Shown here piece after piece: positions 51,491 through 59,009 of a DNA stretch of 64,000 bases (position 1 is the stretch's first letter; every line of letters starts with the position of its first letter). The stretch covers positions 62,001 to 126,000 of the forward strand of contig OY776489.1 in assembly GCA_963675655.1 (NCBI GenBank), given 5' to 3'. The translations under genes and the position numbers were made by a program. Below the pieces are notes generated by a model. It did no database searches, was not told the origin of the DNA, and saw only the letters and a list, made by a program, of their open reading frames with translations. The DNA is from CAXXOK01 sp963675655. Its GTDB lineage: Bacteria > Bacillota > Clostridia > Christensenellales > Aristaeellaceae.

Positions 51491-52606
51491 TTAAATCTCA
51501 ATCAGTTCATACGCGGTCGTACCCAGACCGATCTTTTCGCCATGCTCCACACCCATGCGCCAATTGGTAACCGGATGCATATCGTGGAAATGGTCGCCAG
51601 TGCGGTTTTCCACCTCTGCCAGTGCGCTACCGGGCAACGGATCTACCTTCAGTGCGGCTTCGGCACAGGCGGTATCCAGCGCAACCGGATCAAAGCTGGC
51701 AAACATACCGATATCCGGCAATACAGGCGCATCGTTTTCCGCATGGCAATCGCAGAAGGGCGAAATATCCATTACCAACGAAATATGGAATTGCGGTTTT
51801 CCCTGTACAACCGCCAGTGCATATTCGCTAATCTTGCAGTTGAGCATATCGTTGCTGCCGCCAGCCCCGCCAATCGCGCCCTGCTTATAGCACGCACCGA
51901 CACAACGACCGCAGCCGGAGCACTTGTCGTGGTCGATCACCGCTTTGCGGCCCGACGGTTTTTGAACCAGCGTAATAGCATCCGATCCGCACTGCTTAAT
52001 GCACATGCCGCAGCCAATGCAGGCATCTTCATTCACCGTCGGTTTCCCGTCGCAATGCATTTCGCGCTTGCCAGCAGTAGAGCCGCACCCCATGCCCAGG
52101 TTTTTCAGCGCGCCGCCGATACCGGTACCCTCGTGGCATTTAAAATGCGTCAGGCTGATAACAGCTTCCGCATCTACTACGGAACGGCCGATCAATGCAT
52201 GGTCGCAGTATTCGCCGTTAATGGGTACGCTTACAAAATCCGTGCCCAAAAGGCCATCTGCGATGATGACATGGCAGCCTGTTTGCAATGGAGAAAAGCC
52301 ATTTAAATACGCCGCATCGATGTGATCCAGAGCATTACGCCGCATACCAGGGTAAAGGGTATTGCTGTCCGTTAAAAACGGGCGCGCACCCATCTCTTTA
52401 AGCGTATCGACAACCGCCTTCGCGTAATTGGGCCGCAAAAAAGCAAGATTCCCCGGTTCGCCAAAATGAATCTTGATCGCTGTGAATTTACCATCCAACG
52501 GTATGCTCGTCATTCCGGCTTTTTTGATCAACCGGATTAATTTATCCGTCAAACTCTGGTTCGCACTTGTGCGGAAACTGGTAAAATAAACCTTCGCCTT
52601 TTCCAT
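51491..52606 (-). CDS. DUF362 iron-sulphur protein
   Basis: A 371-residue protein from ATG 52606, with GAGGGGTG upstream; the open frame continues to 52636. The DUF362 domain (1-185) has KIHFGEPGNLAFLRP and CHEGTGIGGALKNLGMGCGS. Two [4Fe-4S] clusters follow: CIGCGMCIKQC (about 190-200) and CSGCGRCVGAC (about 220-230). A second part of DUF362 completes the fold (DISPFCDCHAENDAPVLPDIG). Members occur in strict anaerobes and are thought to bind or transfer electrons; no reaction is established. Confidence 0.9.
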   Translation of the reverse strand: MEKAKVYFTSFRTSANQSLTDKLIRLIKKAGMTSIPLDGKFTAIKIHFGEPGNLAFLRPNYAKAVVDTLKEMGARPFLTDSNTLYPGMRRNALDHIDAAYLNGFSPLQTGCHVIIADGLLGTDFVSVPINGEYCDHALIGRSVVDAEAVISLTHFKCHEGTGIGGALKNLGMGCGSTAGKREMHCDGKPTVNEDACIGCGMCIKQCGSDAITLVQKPSGRKAVIDHDKCSGCGRCVGACYKQGAIGGAGGSNDMLNCKISEYALAVVQGKPQFHISLVMDISPFCDCHAENDAPVLPDIGMFASFDPVALDTACAEAALKVDPLPGSALAEVENRTGDHFHDMHPVTNWRMGVEHGEKIGLGTTAYELIEI

Positions 52607-52750
52607 ATAGGCACCCCTCTCAGCCAGTGATGGCACTAGTATATCACAGATATTTTAAACTTCATAGCATTTTATACGAAAACTTGTTCTCGTATATAAA
52701 TTTCACCTTTCCCTTACCTTTTCCGCTTTTACAACGCCTCACGCATACAA

Positions 52751-52784
52751 AAAACCCCACACACCGTATCGTGTGCAGGGTTTT
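52751..52784 (-). terminator. Terminator of the uridine kinase gene
   Basis: AAAACCCCACACAC pairs with GTGTGCAGGGTTTT with two imperfect positions and a 6-nt loop, 19 bases after the kinase stop. TTTTTT follows on the minus strand. Confidence 0.85.
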
Positions 52785-52802
52785 GGCATGCAATTTTCCC
52801 TA

Positions 52803-53429
52803 TTAATTATCCATCTTGCAGGCACCCAGTTCGTCCCGCACATAACCGGCCAGAATATCCACAATACGTGCATTACGGCCACCGTGAGCCACAATGACGT
52901 CCGCAAGGTTGATATAGTTGCGAATATGTTTGTCATACATGGGTTTTACGGTCGAAAGGTACTGCACGCTGATATTATCGATATCACGACCGCGCTCGTT
53001 AATATCGCGGGTGATGCGCCGCAGCAGGCAAATGTCCGGCTCAACGCTCATGTACAGCTTCAAGAACATCAATTCACACAACCGTTCGTCGTAGAAGACA
53101 TGAATCCCCTCAATAATCAACACATCCGTCGGATAGATCATCTCATTCTTCCGGTCGGCTCTGCGGTGTGTGGTATAATCGTACGCTTTGCAGGTAATCG
53201 GTTTACCTGTAAGCAGCGTTTTCATATCATCCAAAAATAATTCGTGGTCAAAAATGCCGGGCTCGTCATAATTCAGCAATGACCGCTCCTGAAATGTCAG
53301 GTGTGGATGATCCCGGTAATAGTTATCGTGATTGATAACCATGCAGCCGTCCCCAATGGCGGCACAAAGCTCCGAAGCGAGGGTGCTTTTTCCACTTCCG
53401 CTCGCACCGCAAATCCCGATAATCAGCAT
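52803..53429 (-). CDS. udk: Uridine kinase
   Basis: A 208-residue kinase that phosphorylates uridine and cytidine in pyrimidine salvage. The P-loop is GASGSGKSTLA, the substrate region is INHDNYYRDHPHL and the Walker B-like strand DVLIIEGIHVFYD; RRITRDINERGRD is the conserved lid. Family length is about 205-215. The gene appears monocistronic: a terminator follows, and the next upstream gene ends 75 bases away. Confidence 0.94.
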   Translation of the reverse strand: MLIIGICGASGSGKSTLASELCAAIGDGCMVINHDNYYRDHPHLTFQERSLLNYDEPGIFDHELFLDDMKTLLTGKPITCKAYDYTTHRRADRKNEMIYPTDVLIIEGIHVFYDERLCELMFLKLYMSVEPDICLLRRITRDINERGRDIDNISVQYLSTVKPMYDKHIRNYINLADVIVAHGGRNARIVDILAGYVRDELGACKMDN

Positions 53430-53504
53430 TTTCCCAACCTCTTTACGCTGTTTTTACATACGATACCCGATTGAGCAGTCGTTGTCAATGTCCATTTCGC
53501 ACCG

Positions 53505-55433
53505 TTACTGACCAACTACATCCGCACTCTCAGCCGTCAGGAATTTCTCCATTACATAGCCTTCAATCGCGTCGGTCTTTACATGCACCCAGCCTTCCTG
53601 ATCGCACGCTTCCAGCACGATCAGCCGCTGGTTTTTATACAAACGCATCAGTATATCACCGGAGAGTGTAGGCTCAGCTCGCAGGTTCAGCGAAGAATCA
53701 TCGTCGATTTCCGTTACCGCTGCATACCACGCGCCATCCGGCAAAGTCTGGGATACCGGCATTAGGGTTGGCCGCGGGGTAGCCGTCGGGATGGGGCCCG
53801 CCGTTTCTGCCAGATGTGCTTCTACTACCGGCAGCGCCGTTTGGACTTCGGTATAGCGTGCCAGCGTCATGCCGGGGTAGTAAAACGCCAGTATTTCGAT
53901 ATAGGTTTTCGCGTATGCGCCCGCCATCCACTCCGCTCCACGCTGGCTAAGCCCAACACCATGGCCGAACCGCCGGGAAGCAATGGTATAAGCGGTATCA
54001 TCCTGCGTGACGGTAATCATTTCATTATCATAGCTGTTAATATCCAGTGCCATCCATTTTACCGCGTCGGGAAAAAGCGGAATATCCAGCGTTACCGCCT
54101 GCGTGTTTTGAACAAACGGTCCGTAGCTCGGTGCAGGCGTTGGCGACGCCGTTGGTGTTTGCGTCGGCAGACCCACCGGCGTATCCGTTACCATTTCAAC
54201 CGGAGAAGGTGTCGGCGTCGGGGTAGGCGTAAGCGCCGGGTCGGGGGTAAACAGGCTGACCTCGCCATCCTCATCCGCCCAAATAATTACCGGCTCTGGT
54301 GTAAGATTTGGGTCCAGCGTTGCCGCATTCGGGTCCGGAGTAGGGTCTGTACGTGTGCGTGCCGCATAGGTAAATGTAATATGCAGCATGGTGTACAATC
54401 GGGAGGGGTCCGCATACATGGGCGTATCCACGGTAAGAGAAGTAACACTTTTAATCAGCAGGCTCTCCGGCGCAGCATCGTACCCTGCCGCTGTGAGCGT
54501 ATCCGCCATCGTTTTGCTCAATAAAAGGCGCAGCGCATACGGCATATCCTTAACCGCTTCAGCTGTTTTCGGCACAACAACGGTGTATATGCGGCTTTGT
54601 GGGTTTTCCAAATCATACGGGTCATCCCGCATATCCAAATACCCTGTATCGGCTCCGTTGCCGCCCCAAACATGCTGTGCCAATTCCGTTTGACCGCCGT
54701 TGCTGGCGCTGTAATAACACATGGCAAGACTACCGTTGTAAAAACCGCATACGCCCTGCGTATCATCCACCGCTTGCGCCGCATTTACATAGGCATCCCG
54801 ACGGCCACGGTACACCTGATCGTTGGTATTATCCACAACATCATATTCGTTGTTCTGGTTCAGTAATGCTTTGCTGATCGCATAGGTACGCGCTGCGACT
54901 GCCTGCGCCTTCAAAGCTTCTACGGGATAACTGTCGCTCATTTCGTAGGGCACAACGCCTTTAACATAGTCCTCCACCCCAATGGTCAACAGCAGCCGCA
55001 GTTTTCCTTCCTCCGAAATGCCCAACTTTAAATCGCCTTCATAAAAAGAAGGGTTGTTGGCAAAGCTCATACCATTCAGGCTTCCACTTTCCACCGTATG
55101 CCGCAGCAAGGTAAAGCCCTGCCCGCCATCCACGCGGATATCCATATAATACAGGTACAGGCTGCCGTCTTTCAGCATAACGGTGATATCGACTCCCCGT
55201 CCAAACATCAGCGTCGTTTCGCCAATCTGTGCGCTGTACGAGCCGTTGAGTGTAATATCGAGCCGCTCCAGACTGCTGAAGCGCGTCAGCAAAACGCGGA
55301 TCGACGCAGGCGCGCCGCTTTCCGCTGCCGGGATCGTATCCCCTGTAAATTGCGCAAGCGCCGGATTTTGTAAAAGAAGCAGCAATACCGCTGCCATGAG
55401 TGCAACCACCTGTCGAATTATCGCTTTTTTCAT
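53505..55433 (-). CDS. Secreted SpoIID/LytB-domain protein with SH3b domain
   Basis: A 642-residue exported protein from ATG 55433, with GGAGG upstream. A signal peptide (residues 1-28, ending NPALAQ) leads to a SpoIID-like domain: VEDYVKGVVPYEMSDSYPVEALKAQAVAARTYA, YSASNGGQTE and, later, RRFGHGVGLSQRGAEWMA. A Pro/Thr-rich, low-complexity linker of roughly 80 residues (about 365-445) interrupts the domain between its two halves. The C-terminal 65 residues form a bacterial SH3 domain (LNLRAEP, GWVHVKTDAIEGYV) that binds cell wall. SpoIID domains cleave denuded glycan strands or enhance amidases; this one may act in vegetative or spore wall remodelling. Confidence 0.88.
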   Translation of the reverse strand: MKKAIIRQVVALMAAVLLLLLQNPALAQFTGDTIPAAESGAPASIRVLLTRFSSLERLDITLNGSYSAQIGETTLMFGRGVDITVMLKDGSLYLYYMDIRVDGGQGFTLLRHTVESGSLNGMSFANNPSFYEGDLKLGISEEGKLRLLLTIGVEDYVKGVVPYEMSDSYPVEALKAQAVAARTYAISKALLNQNNEYDVVDNTNDQVYRGRRDAYVNAAQAVDDTQGVCGFYNGSLAMCYYSASNGGQTELAQHVWGGNGADTGYLDMRDDPYDLENPQSRIYTVVVPKTAEAVKDMPYALRLLLSKTMADTLTAAGYDAAPESLLIKSVTSLTVDTPMYADPSRLYTMLHITFTYAARTRTDPTPDPNAATLDPNLTPEPVIIWADEDGEVSLFTPDPALTPTPTPTPSPVEMVTDTPVGLPTQTPTASPTPAPSYGPFVQNTQAVTLDIPLFPDAVKWMALDINSYDNEMITVTQDDTAYTIASRRFGHGVGLSQRGAEWMAGAYAKTYIEILAFYYPGMTLARYTEVQTALPVVEAHLAETAGPIPTATPRPTLMPVSQTLPDGAWYAAVTEIDDDSSLNLRAEPTLSGDILMRLYKNQRLIVLEACDQEGWVHVKTDAIEGYVMEKFLTAESADVVGQ

Positions 55434-55554
55434 CCTTCTGGCCTCCATTTCGAGGGCGCTACCGAACGGATTTCGGACTTTTGCCTATCGTATCATGCCC
55501 GGTATGAAGTTGCAACCTTACAAAAAACAAGCTTCATATAGCGGGATACTCTTC

Positions 55555-56256
55555 CTAATCATAACGCAGGTTACCGGCTAATTGTTGCAAAGCCTGTCGA
55601 TTTATAATGCGGTAGCCGCCATCCCTACGCTGGATATACTCCTGATCGGTAAAAGATTTAAGCGTCCGCAGCAGATGGCGGTAACTTGCACCCATCAACT
55701 CGCTGAGCCTTGTCAAATGGAGGGGTGTATACTGCTTTTGCGCTGTATTACATTGGTAATGCAGCAGATATGCTGCCAGCCGTGCCGCAAACGGATACAT
55801 CCGATCCTGCGCATTTAGGCGAGACGTATGCTCCAGCTTTTGCGCCACTTGCCTGCCTAGAAAGCGAAGCATTGCCGCATCTTCATCAATTTGCCCACGC
55901 GCTTTCGAAAGCGGGATGCAAAGCATCACCCCGTCGCTGTGCGCACGCACGCTTCCGGTCAGCATGGGGTAATCCATTAACAGTTCCACTTCTCCAATGG
56001 TTTGTACGCCCCTGTACTCTGTAAGCAGTGCCGTACGGCCATTCTCCATGGCGTTGAACACAGTAGCATACCCTTCTACCAGAAAGCACAGATGGGTCAA
56101 CGGTTCGCCGTATACTGCCAGCTGGTCGCCTGTATGAAAGGTTTTCACAGCCAGCGGATAGGCATTAAGACATGGTAATTCGGATGCATGCTTTTGCAGC
56201 AATGCCTTGATGTAGGCATCTGCTCTGTTTTTCTCTTTTTGTCTGGAATAGGACAT
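55555..56256 (-). CDS. Crp/Fnr-family transcriptional regulator
   Basis: A 233-residue regulator: N-terminal cyclic-nucleotide-binding fold (GDQLAVYGEPLTHLCFLVEGYATVFNAMENGRTALLTEYRGVQTIGEVELL) and C-terminal winged helix (LTRLSELMGASYRHLLRTLKSFTDQEYIQRRDGGY). Residues that bind cAMP in CRP are not kept, and the Fe-S cysteines of FNR are absent; it resembles YeiL-type members. It diverges from two YdcZ genes, a common arrangement, and probably controls them. A perfect 14-nt palindrome lies at 56272-56285. Confidence 0.88.
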   Translation of the reverse strand: MSYSRQKEKNRADAYIKALLQKHASELPCLNAYPLAVKTFHTGDQLAVYGEPLTHLCFLVEGYATVFNAMENGRTALLTEYRGVQTIGEVELLMDYPMLTGSVRAHSDGVMLCIPLSKARGQIDEDAAMLRFLGRQVAQKLEHTSRLNAQDRMYPFAARLAAYLLHYQCNTAQKQYTPLHLTRLSELMGASYRHLLRTLKSFTDQEYIQRRDGGYRIINRQALQQLAGNLRYD

Positions 56257-56271
56257 ATGTCATCACCCTAC

Positions 56272-56285
56272 CAGTTTTAAAACTG
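56272..56285. promoter_or_regulatory. Palindrome between the Crp-type gene and the YdcZ genes
   Basis: CAGTTTTAAAACTG is a perfect palindrome 16 bases upstream of the regulator start and 70 bases upstream of the first ydcZ start. It is not a classical CRP or FNR site, but its place suggests an operator. Confidence 0.4.
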
Positions 56286-56354
56286 TTATGCTCGCAATAG
56301 GATTTAACCAGCCAATGCTCATCGTAGCGGCCGTATCAATCAGGAGGGATCATC

Positions 56355-56777
56355 ATGTCGGCATTTCTTGCGGTTCTCAGCGGCATTATCGTTGCCATTA
56401 CCATCGCGCAAAACGGGGATCTTGCATTATACTTCGGCAGTATTCGCGGCACCGTTATTGTGCATTTGGTCGGATTGGTGACCATTTTATTATGGATGTT
56501 GCTCCGGCGGGACAAATTCCATTGGGATACAGCTACACCCTGGTACGGCTATCTGGGCGGCGTGATGGGTGTGCTTACCGTGTACGGCTGTAACCTTGGC
56601 TTTGCTACGCTTGGCGTTTCAGTTTCCGTCGCGCTGATGCTATTGGGACAAACGCTGCTGGGTGCGGCCATCGACCAGTTCGGGTTGCTTGGTGCACAGA
56701 AGAGGCCATTTCAGCCACAACACCTGTTCAGCTTTTTACTGGTCATCGGTGGTATTGTCACCATGATTATCATGTAA
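56355..56777 (+). CDS. YdcZ (DUF606) family small membrane transporter 1
   Basis: A 140-residue protein with five hydrophobic segments of the DMT-superfamily DUF606 type: SAFLAVLSGIIVAITIAQNGDLA at the N-terminus, WYGYLGGVMGVLTVYGCNLGF and VSVALMLLGQTLLGAAIDQFGL. CAGGAGGG precedes ATG 56355. It is followed 16 bases later by a second member, and such pairs are thought to form heterodimeric small-molecule exporters. The substrate is unknown. Confidence 0.88.
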   Translation: MSAFLAVLSGIIVAITIAQNGDLALYFGSIRGTVIVHLVGLVTILLWMLLRRDKFHWDTATPWYGYLGGVMGVLTVYGCNLGFATLGVSVSVALMLLGQTLLGAAIDQFGLLGAQKRPFQPQHLFSFLLVIGGIVTMIIM

Positions 56778-56793
56778 TAGAGGAGGAAACACA

Positions 56794-57264
56794 GTGCTTA
56801 TCATCGTCATTCTCATAATGCTGGTTGGTGCAAATACCGTGCTGTGCCGCTACCTAAACGCATATAGTGACCGTTACAACGGGCTGAGTATGAGTACGCT
56901 GGCCAATTATGTAACCGGCCTGGCGACCGCGTTTGCCGTACTGCTGCTCTTTGGCGACAGCACCGCGGTACTCCCTATCGGCGCATTATCTTTCCGCAAA
57001 GTCATGATGTTTCTGGGCGGCTTTTTCGGCGTTGCGCTCGTAGAGCTCTGTATTTACATCACGCCGCGCCTGCCTGCGTTTTTAGGCACTGTACTGATTT
57101 TTATCAGCCAGTTGGCCGCAGGCCTTGCCATTGACTACATTCTCTCCGGTTCTATCAGCGTTGGTAAAATGCTCGGCGGCGCGCTGGTACTGCTAGGTCT
57201 GGCCCATTACACCTGGGTTGGCAAGCGTACAGCGGCAACCTGCCGTTGCGAACCCATCAAGTAA
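56794..57264 (+). CDS. YdcZ (DUF606) family small membrane transporter 2
   Basis: A 156-residue partner starting at GTG 56794 with GAGGAGG upstream. Five hydrophobic segments, with LMLVGANTVLCRYLNAYS near the start, LSMSTLANYVTGLATAFAVLLLF and IFISQLAAGLAIDYILSGSISVGKMLGGALVLLG. It probably acts with the preceding protein in antiparallel pairing as known for paired small DMT proteins. No terminator is evident after it. Confidence 0.88.
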   Translation: MLIIVILIMLVGANTVLCRYLNAYSDRYNGLSMSTLANYVTGLATAFAVLLLFGDSTAVLPIGALSFRKVMMFLGGFFGVALVELCIYITPRLPAFLGTVLIFISQLAAGLAIDYILSGSISVGKMLGGALVLLGLAHYTWVGKRTAATCRCEPIK

Positions 57265-57417
57265 CATGCACATCCTTCCGCTACACAGTGTAGCACAGCC
57301 CCGCTAAAAAGCAACCGCTATTCCCATTCTGCTATAACGTTACTACCTAATATATATCATCCGGGAACAACCCCTTTTTGCAAGCGGTAACCTGCCGTCT
57401 ATAAAAATGGAAAATCA

Positions 57418-57447
57418 TTGACAATGTGCCCGCCAGCATGATATTAT
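57418..57447 (+). promoter_or_regulatory. Promoter of the str cluster
   Basis: TTGACA (57418-57423) and TATTAT (57442-57447) have an 18-base spacer, 105 bases upstream of the L7Ae gene. The leader between them has no strong hairpin. Confidence 0.7.
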
Positions 57448-57552
57448 GTTATGGTTGCCCGTTGTATGCGTATGCCTGCGGCAGGATGCAGCAAAAACTG
57501 CCACATGTGGCGTATTTGCGGGCAAAGAGGACATCCTCAGGGAGGGCAATCC

Positions 57553-57798
57553 ATGGAAGAACAGCTTCGTGAACCTAACAAACGAGTGGTGGGCACCAAG
57601 CAGGTGCTGCGCGCCGTGAGGGACGGTCGGGCAGCGCACGTTTTTCTATGCAAAGACGCGGATGAGTTCATCTACCGTCAGGTACAGTCCGCCTGTGAGG
57701 AAAACGGCGTACCCGTAACCGTGGTCGCCACCATGGAGAAGCTTGGCAAACTTTGTCTTATCGGGGTGAAAACAGCCTCGGCCGCGCTTCTCAAATAA
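57553..57798 (+). CDS. Ribosomal L7Ae-like protein (YbxF type)
   Basis: An 81-residue L7Ae/L30e/S12e-fold protein, preceded by GGAGG at 8-12 bases. The RNA-binding region is VVGTKQVLRAVRDGRAAHVFLCKDAD, then VPVTVVATMEKLGKLCLIGVKTASAAL. In Firmicutes the homologue YbxF sits just before rpsL and binds kink-turn RNA. Here it is the first gene of the translation cluster. The longer open frame back to 57451 has no family similarity. Confidence 0.88.
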   Translation: MEEQLREPNKRVVGTKQVLRAVRDGRAAHVFLCKDADEFIYRQVQSACEENGVPVTVVATMEKLGKLCLIGVKTASAALLK

Positions 57799-57860
57799 CA
57801 GGCCATAATGCTCCCGGGGTTGAGGAGCGTTTATGGAACATTAACTCGGAGGTGTTATCT

Positions 57861-58235
57861 TTGCCCACGATCAATCAATTAGTTCGCAAGGGTCGGCTTC
57901 GGATTGAGGAGCACTCCAAGGCTCCCATTCTGCAGGGTTGCCCGCAAAAACGCGGTGTATGCCTGAGCGTGAAAACCGCTACTCCCAAAAAGCCGAACTC
58001 TGCGCTTCGTAAGATCGCGCGTATCCGCCTGACCAATCAGATTGAAGGTACGTGCTATATTCCCGGCATTGGCCACAACCTGCAGGAGCACAGCGTAGTG
58101 CTGATCCGCGGCGGCCGTGTACGCGATCTTCCTGGCGTTCGGTACCACATCATCCGCGGTGCGTTGGATACTGCCGGCGTAGCCAAACGGATGCAGGCCC
58201 GTTCTCTGTACGGTGCCAAGCGGCCTAAGAAATAA
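57861..58235 (+). CDS. rpsL: 30S ribosomal protein S12
   Basis: A 124-residue S12 starting at TTG 57861, with CGGAGGTG 7 bases upstream; the first residues PTINQLVRKGR fit the family, so no other start is suitable. The conserved core is TPKKPNSALRK (Lys43 present) and RGGRVRDLPGVRYH. Position 88, Lys in most bacteria, is Arg here (codon CGC, 58122-58124). Lys88 to Arg is an established streptomycin-resistance change in mycobacteria and others. S12 lies at the decoding centre. Its gene is 62 bases after the L7Ae gene and 246 before rpsG. Confidence 0.97.
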   Translation: MPTINQLVRKGRLRIEEHSKAPILQGCPQKRGVCLSVKTATPKKPNSALRKIARIRLTNQIEGTCYIPGIGHNLQEHSVVLIRGGRVRDLPGVRYHIIRGALDTAGVAKRMQARSLYGAKRPKK

Positions 58236-58481
58236 GCCGCCTTTGCGCTGCTCATGCAGGAGCCCTTTCGAAGCGGGCGCAGGCGCGTATGCGTAATAAG
58301 CATGTAAACCCCACATGCCGATACGCACGCACACCGCGTGGCTTTCCGTATGTAACCGGAGCGGTTGATGCTGACAACCGTCAGGAAGCCCGTGTACAGC
58401 GCGCAACCTACTACAGATAACGGACATAATTGTGCGCAGCGGTTCTATACCCCTGCCAACCCCAATGAAGGAGGGAATCTC
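58236..58481 (+). other. Long rpsL-rpsG spacer
   Basis: The spacer is 246 bases long and contains no gene. Several GC-rich complementary stretches lie in it (for example CGCGTATGCG near 58284 with CGATACGCACGC near 58320). In Escherichia coli S7 represses translation by binding the rpsL-rpsG spacer, so an autoregulatory S7-binding RNA is possible. The exact fold was not worked out. Confidence 0.45.
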
Positions 58482-58952
58482 ATGCCCCGTCGTGGATTTA
58501 TTCCCAAGCGTGAGGTACTGCCGGATCCCGTACACGGGACGACGGTCGTAACCAAGCTGATTAACCAGATTATGCTCGATGGCAAGCGCGGCACCGCGCA
58601 ACGCATCTGCTACAGCGCTTTTGACACCATTGCCGAAAAAACCGGCAAGGATGCCAATGAAGTGTTCACCGCGGCTCTTGCCAACGTATCCCCGCAGCTG
58701 GAAGTAAAGGCTCGCCGTGTCGGCGGCGCCACCTACCAGGTGCCTATCGAAATCCGTCCCGAGCGTCGGCAAACGCTGGCGCTGCGCTGGCTCGTGGAAT
58801 TCAGCCGTAAACGCGGCGAAAAGACCATGGCCGACCGTTTGGCCGGTGAACTGCTGGACGCCGCCAACAATACCGGCAACGCCGTGAAGCGCAAAGAAGA
58901 AATGCACCGCATGGCCGAAGCCAACAAGGCGTTCGCGCACTACCGCTGGTAA
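58482..58952 (+). CDS. rpsG: 30S ribosomal protein S7
   Basis: A 156-residue S7 from ATG 58482, preceded by GAAGGAGGG. Family features are MPRRGFIPKREVLPDP at the start, VTKLINQIMLDGKRGTAQRI, EVKARRVGGATYQVPIEIRPERR and the end KEEMHRMAEANKAFAHYRW. It nucleates assembly of the 30S head. It lies 57 bases upstream of fusA. Confidence 0.97.
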   Translation: MPRRGFIPKREVLPDPVHGTTVVTKLINQIMLDGKRGTAQRICYSAFDTIAEKTGKDANEVFTAALANVSPQLEVKARRVGGATYQVPIEIRPERRQTLALRWLVEFSRKRGEKTMADRLAGELLDAANNTGNAVKRKEEMHRMAEANKAFAHYRW

Positions 58953-59009
58953 ACAACCTACTAAACCTCTCAATGAAAAGAAGCGTTTTCGAAAGGAGAC
59001 CCATCGTTT

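Noticed and set aside
54597..54877. Plus-strand open frames within the SpoIID-like gene
   Set aside because: They lie opposite conserved SpoIID motifs and lack start signals.
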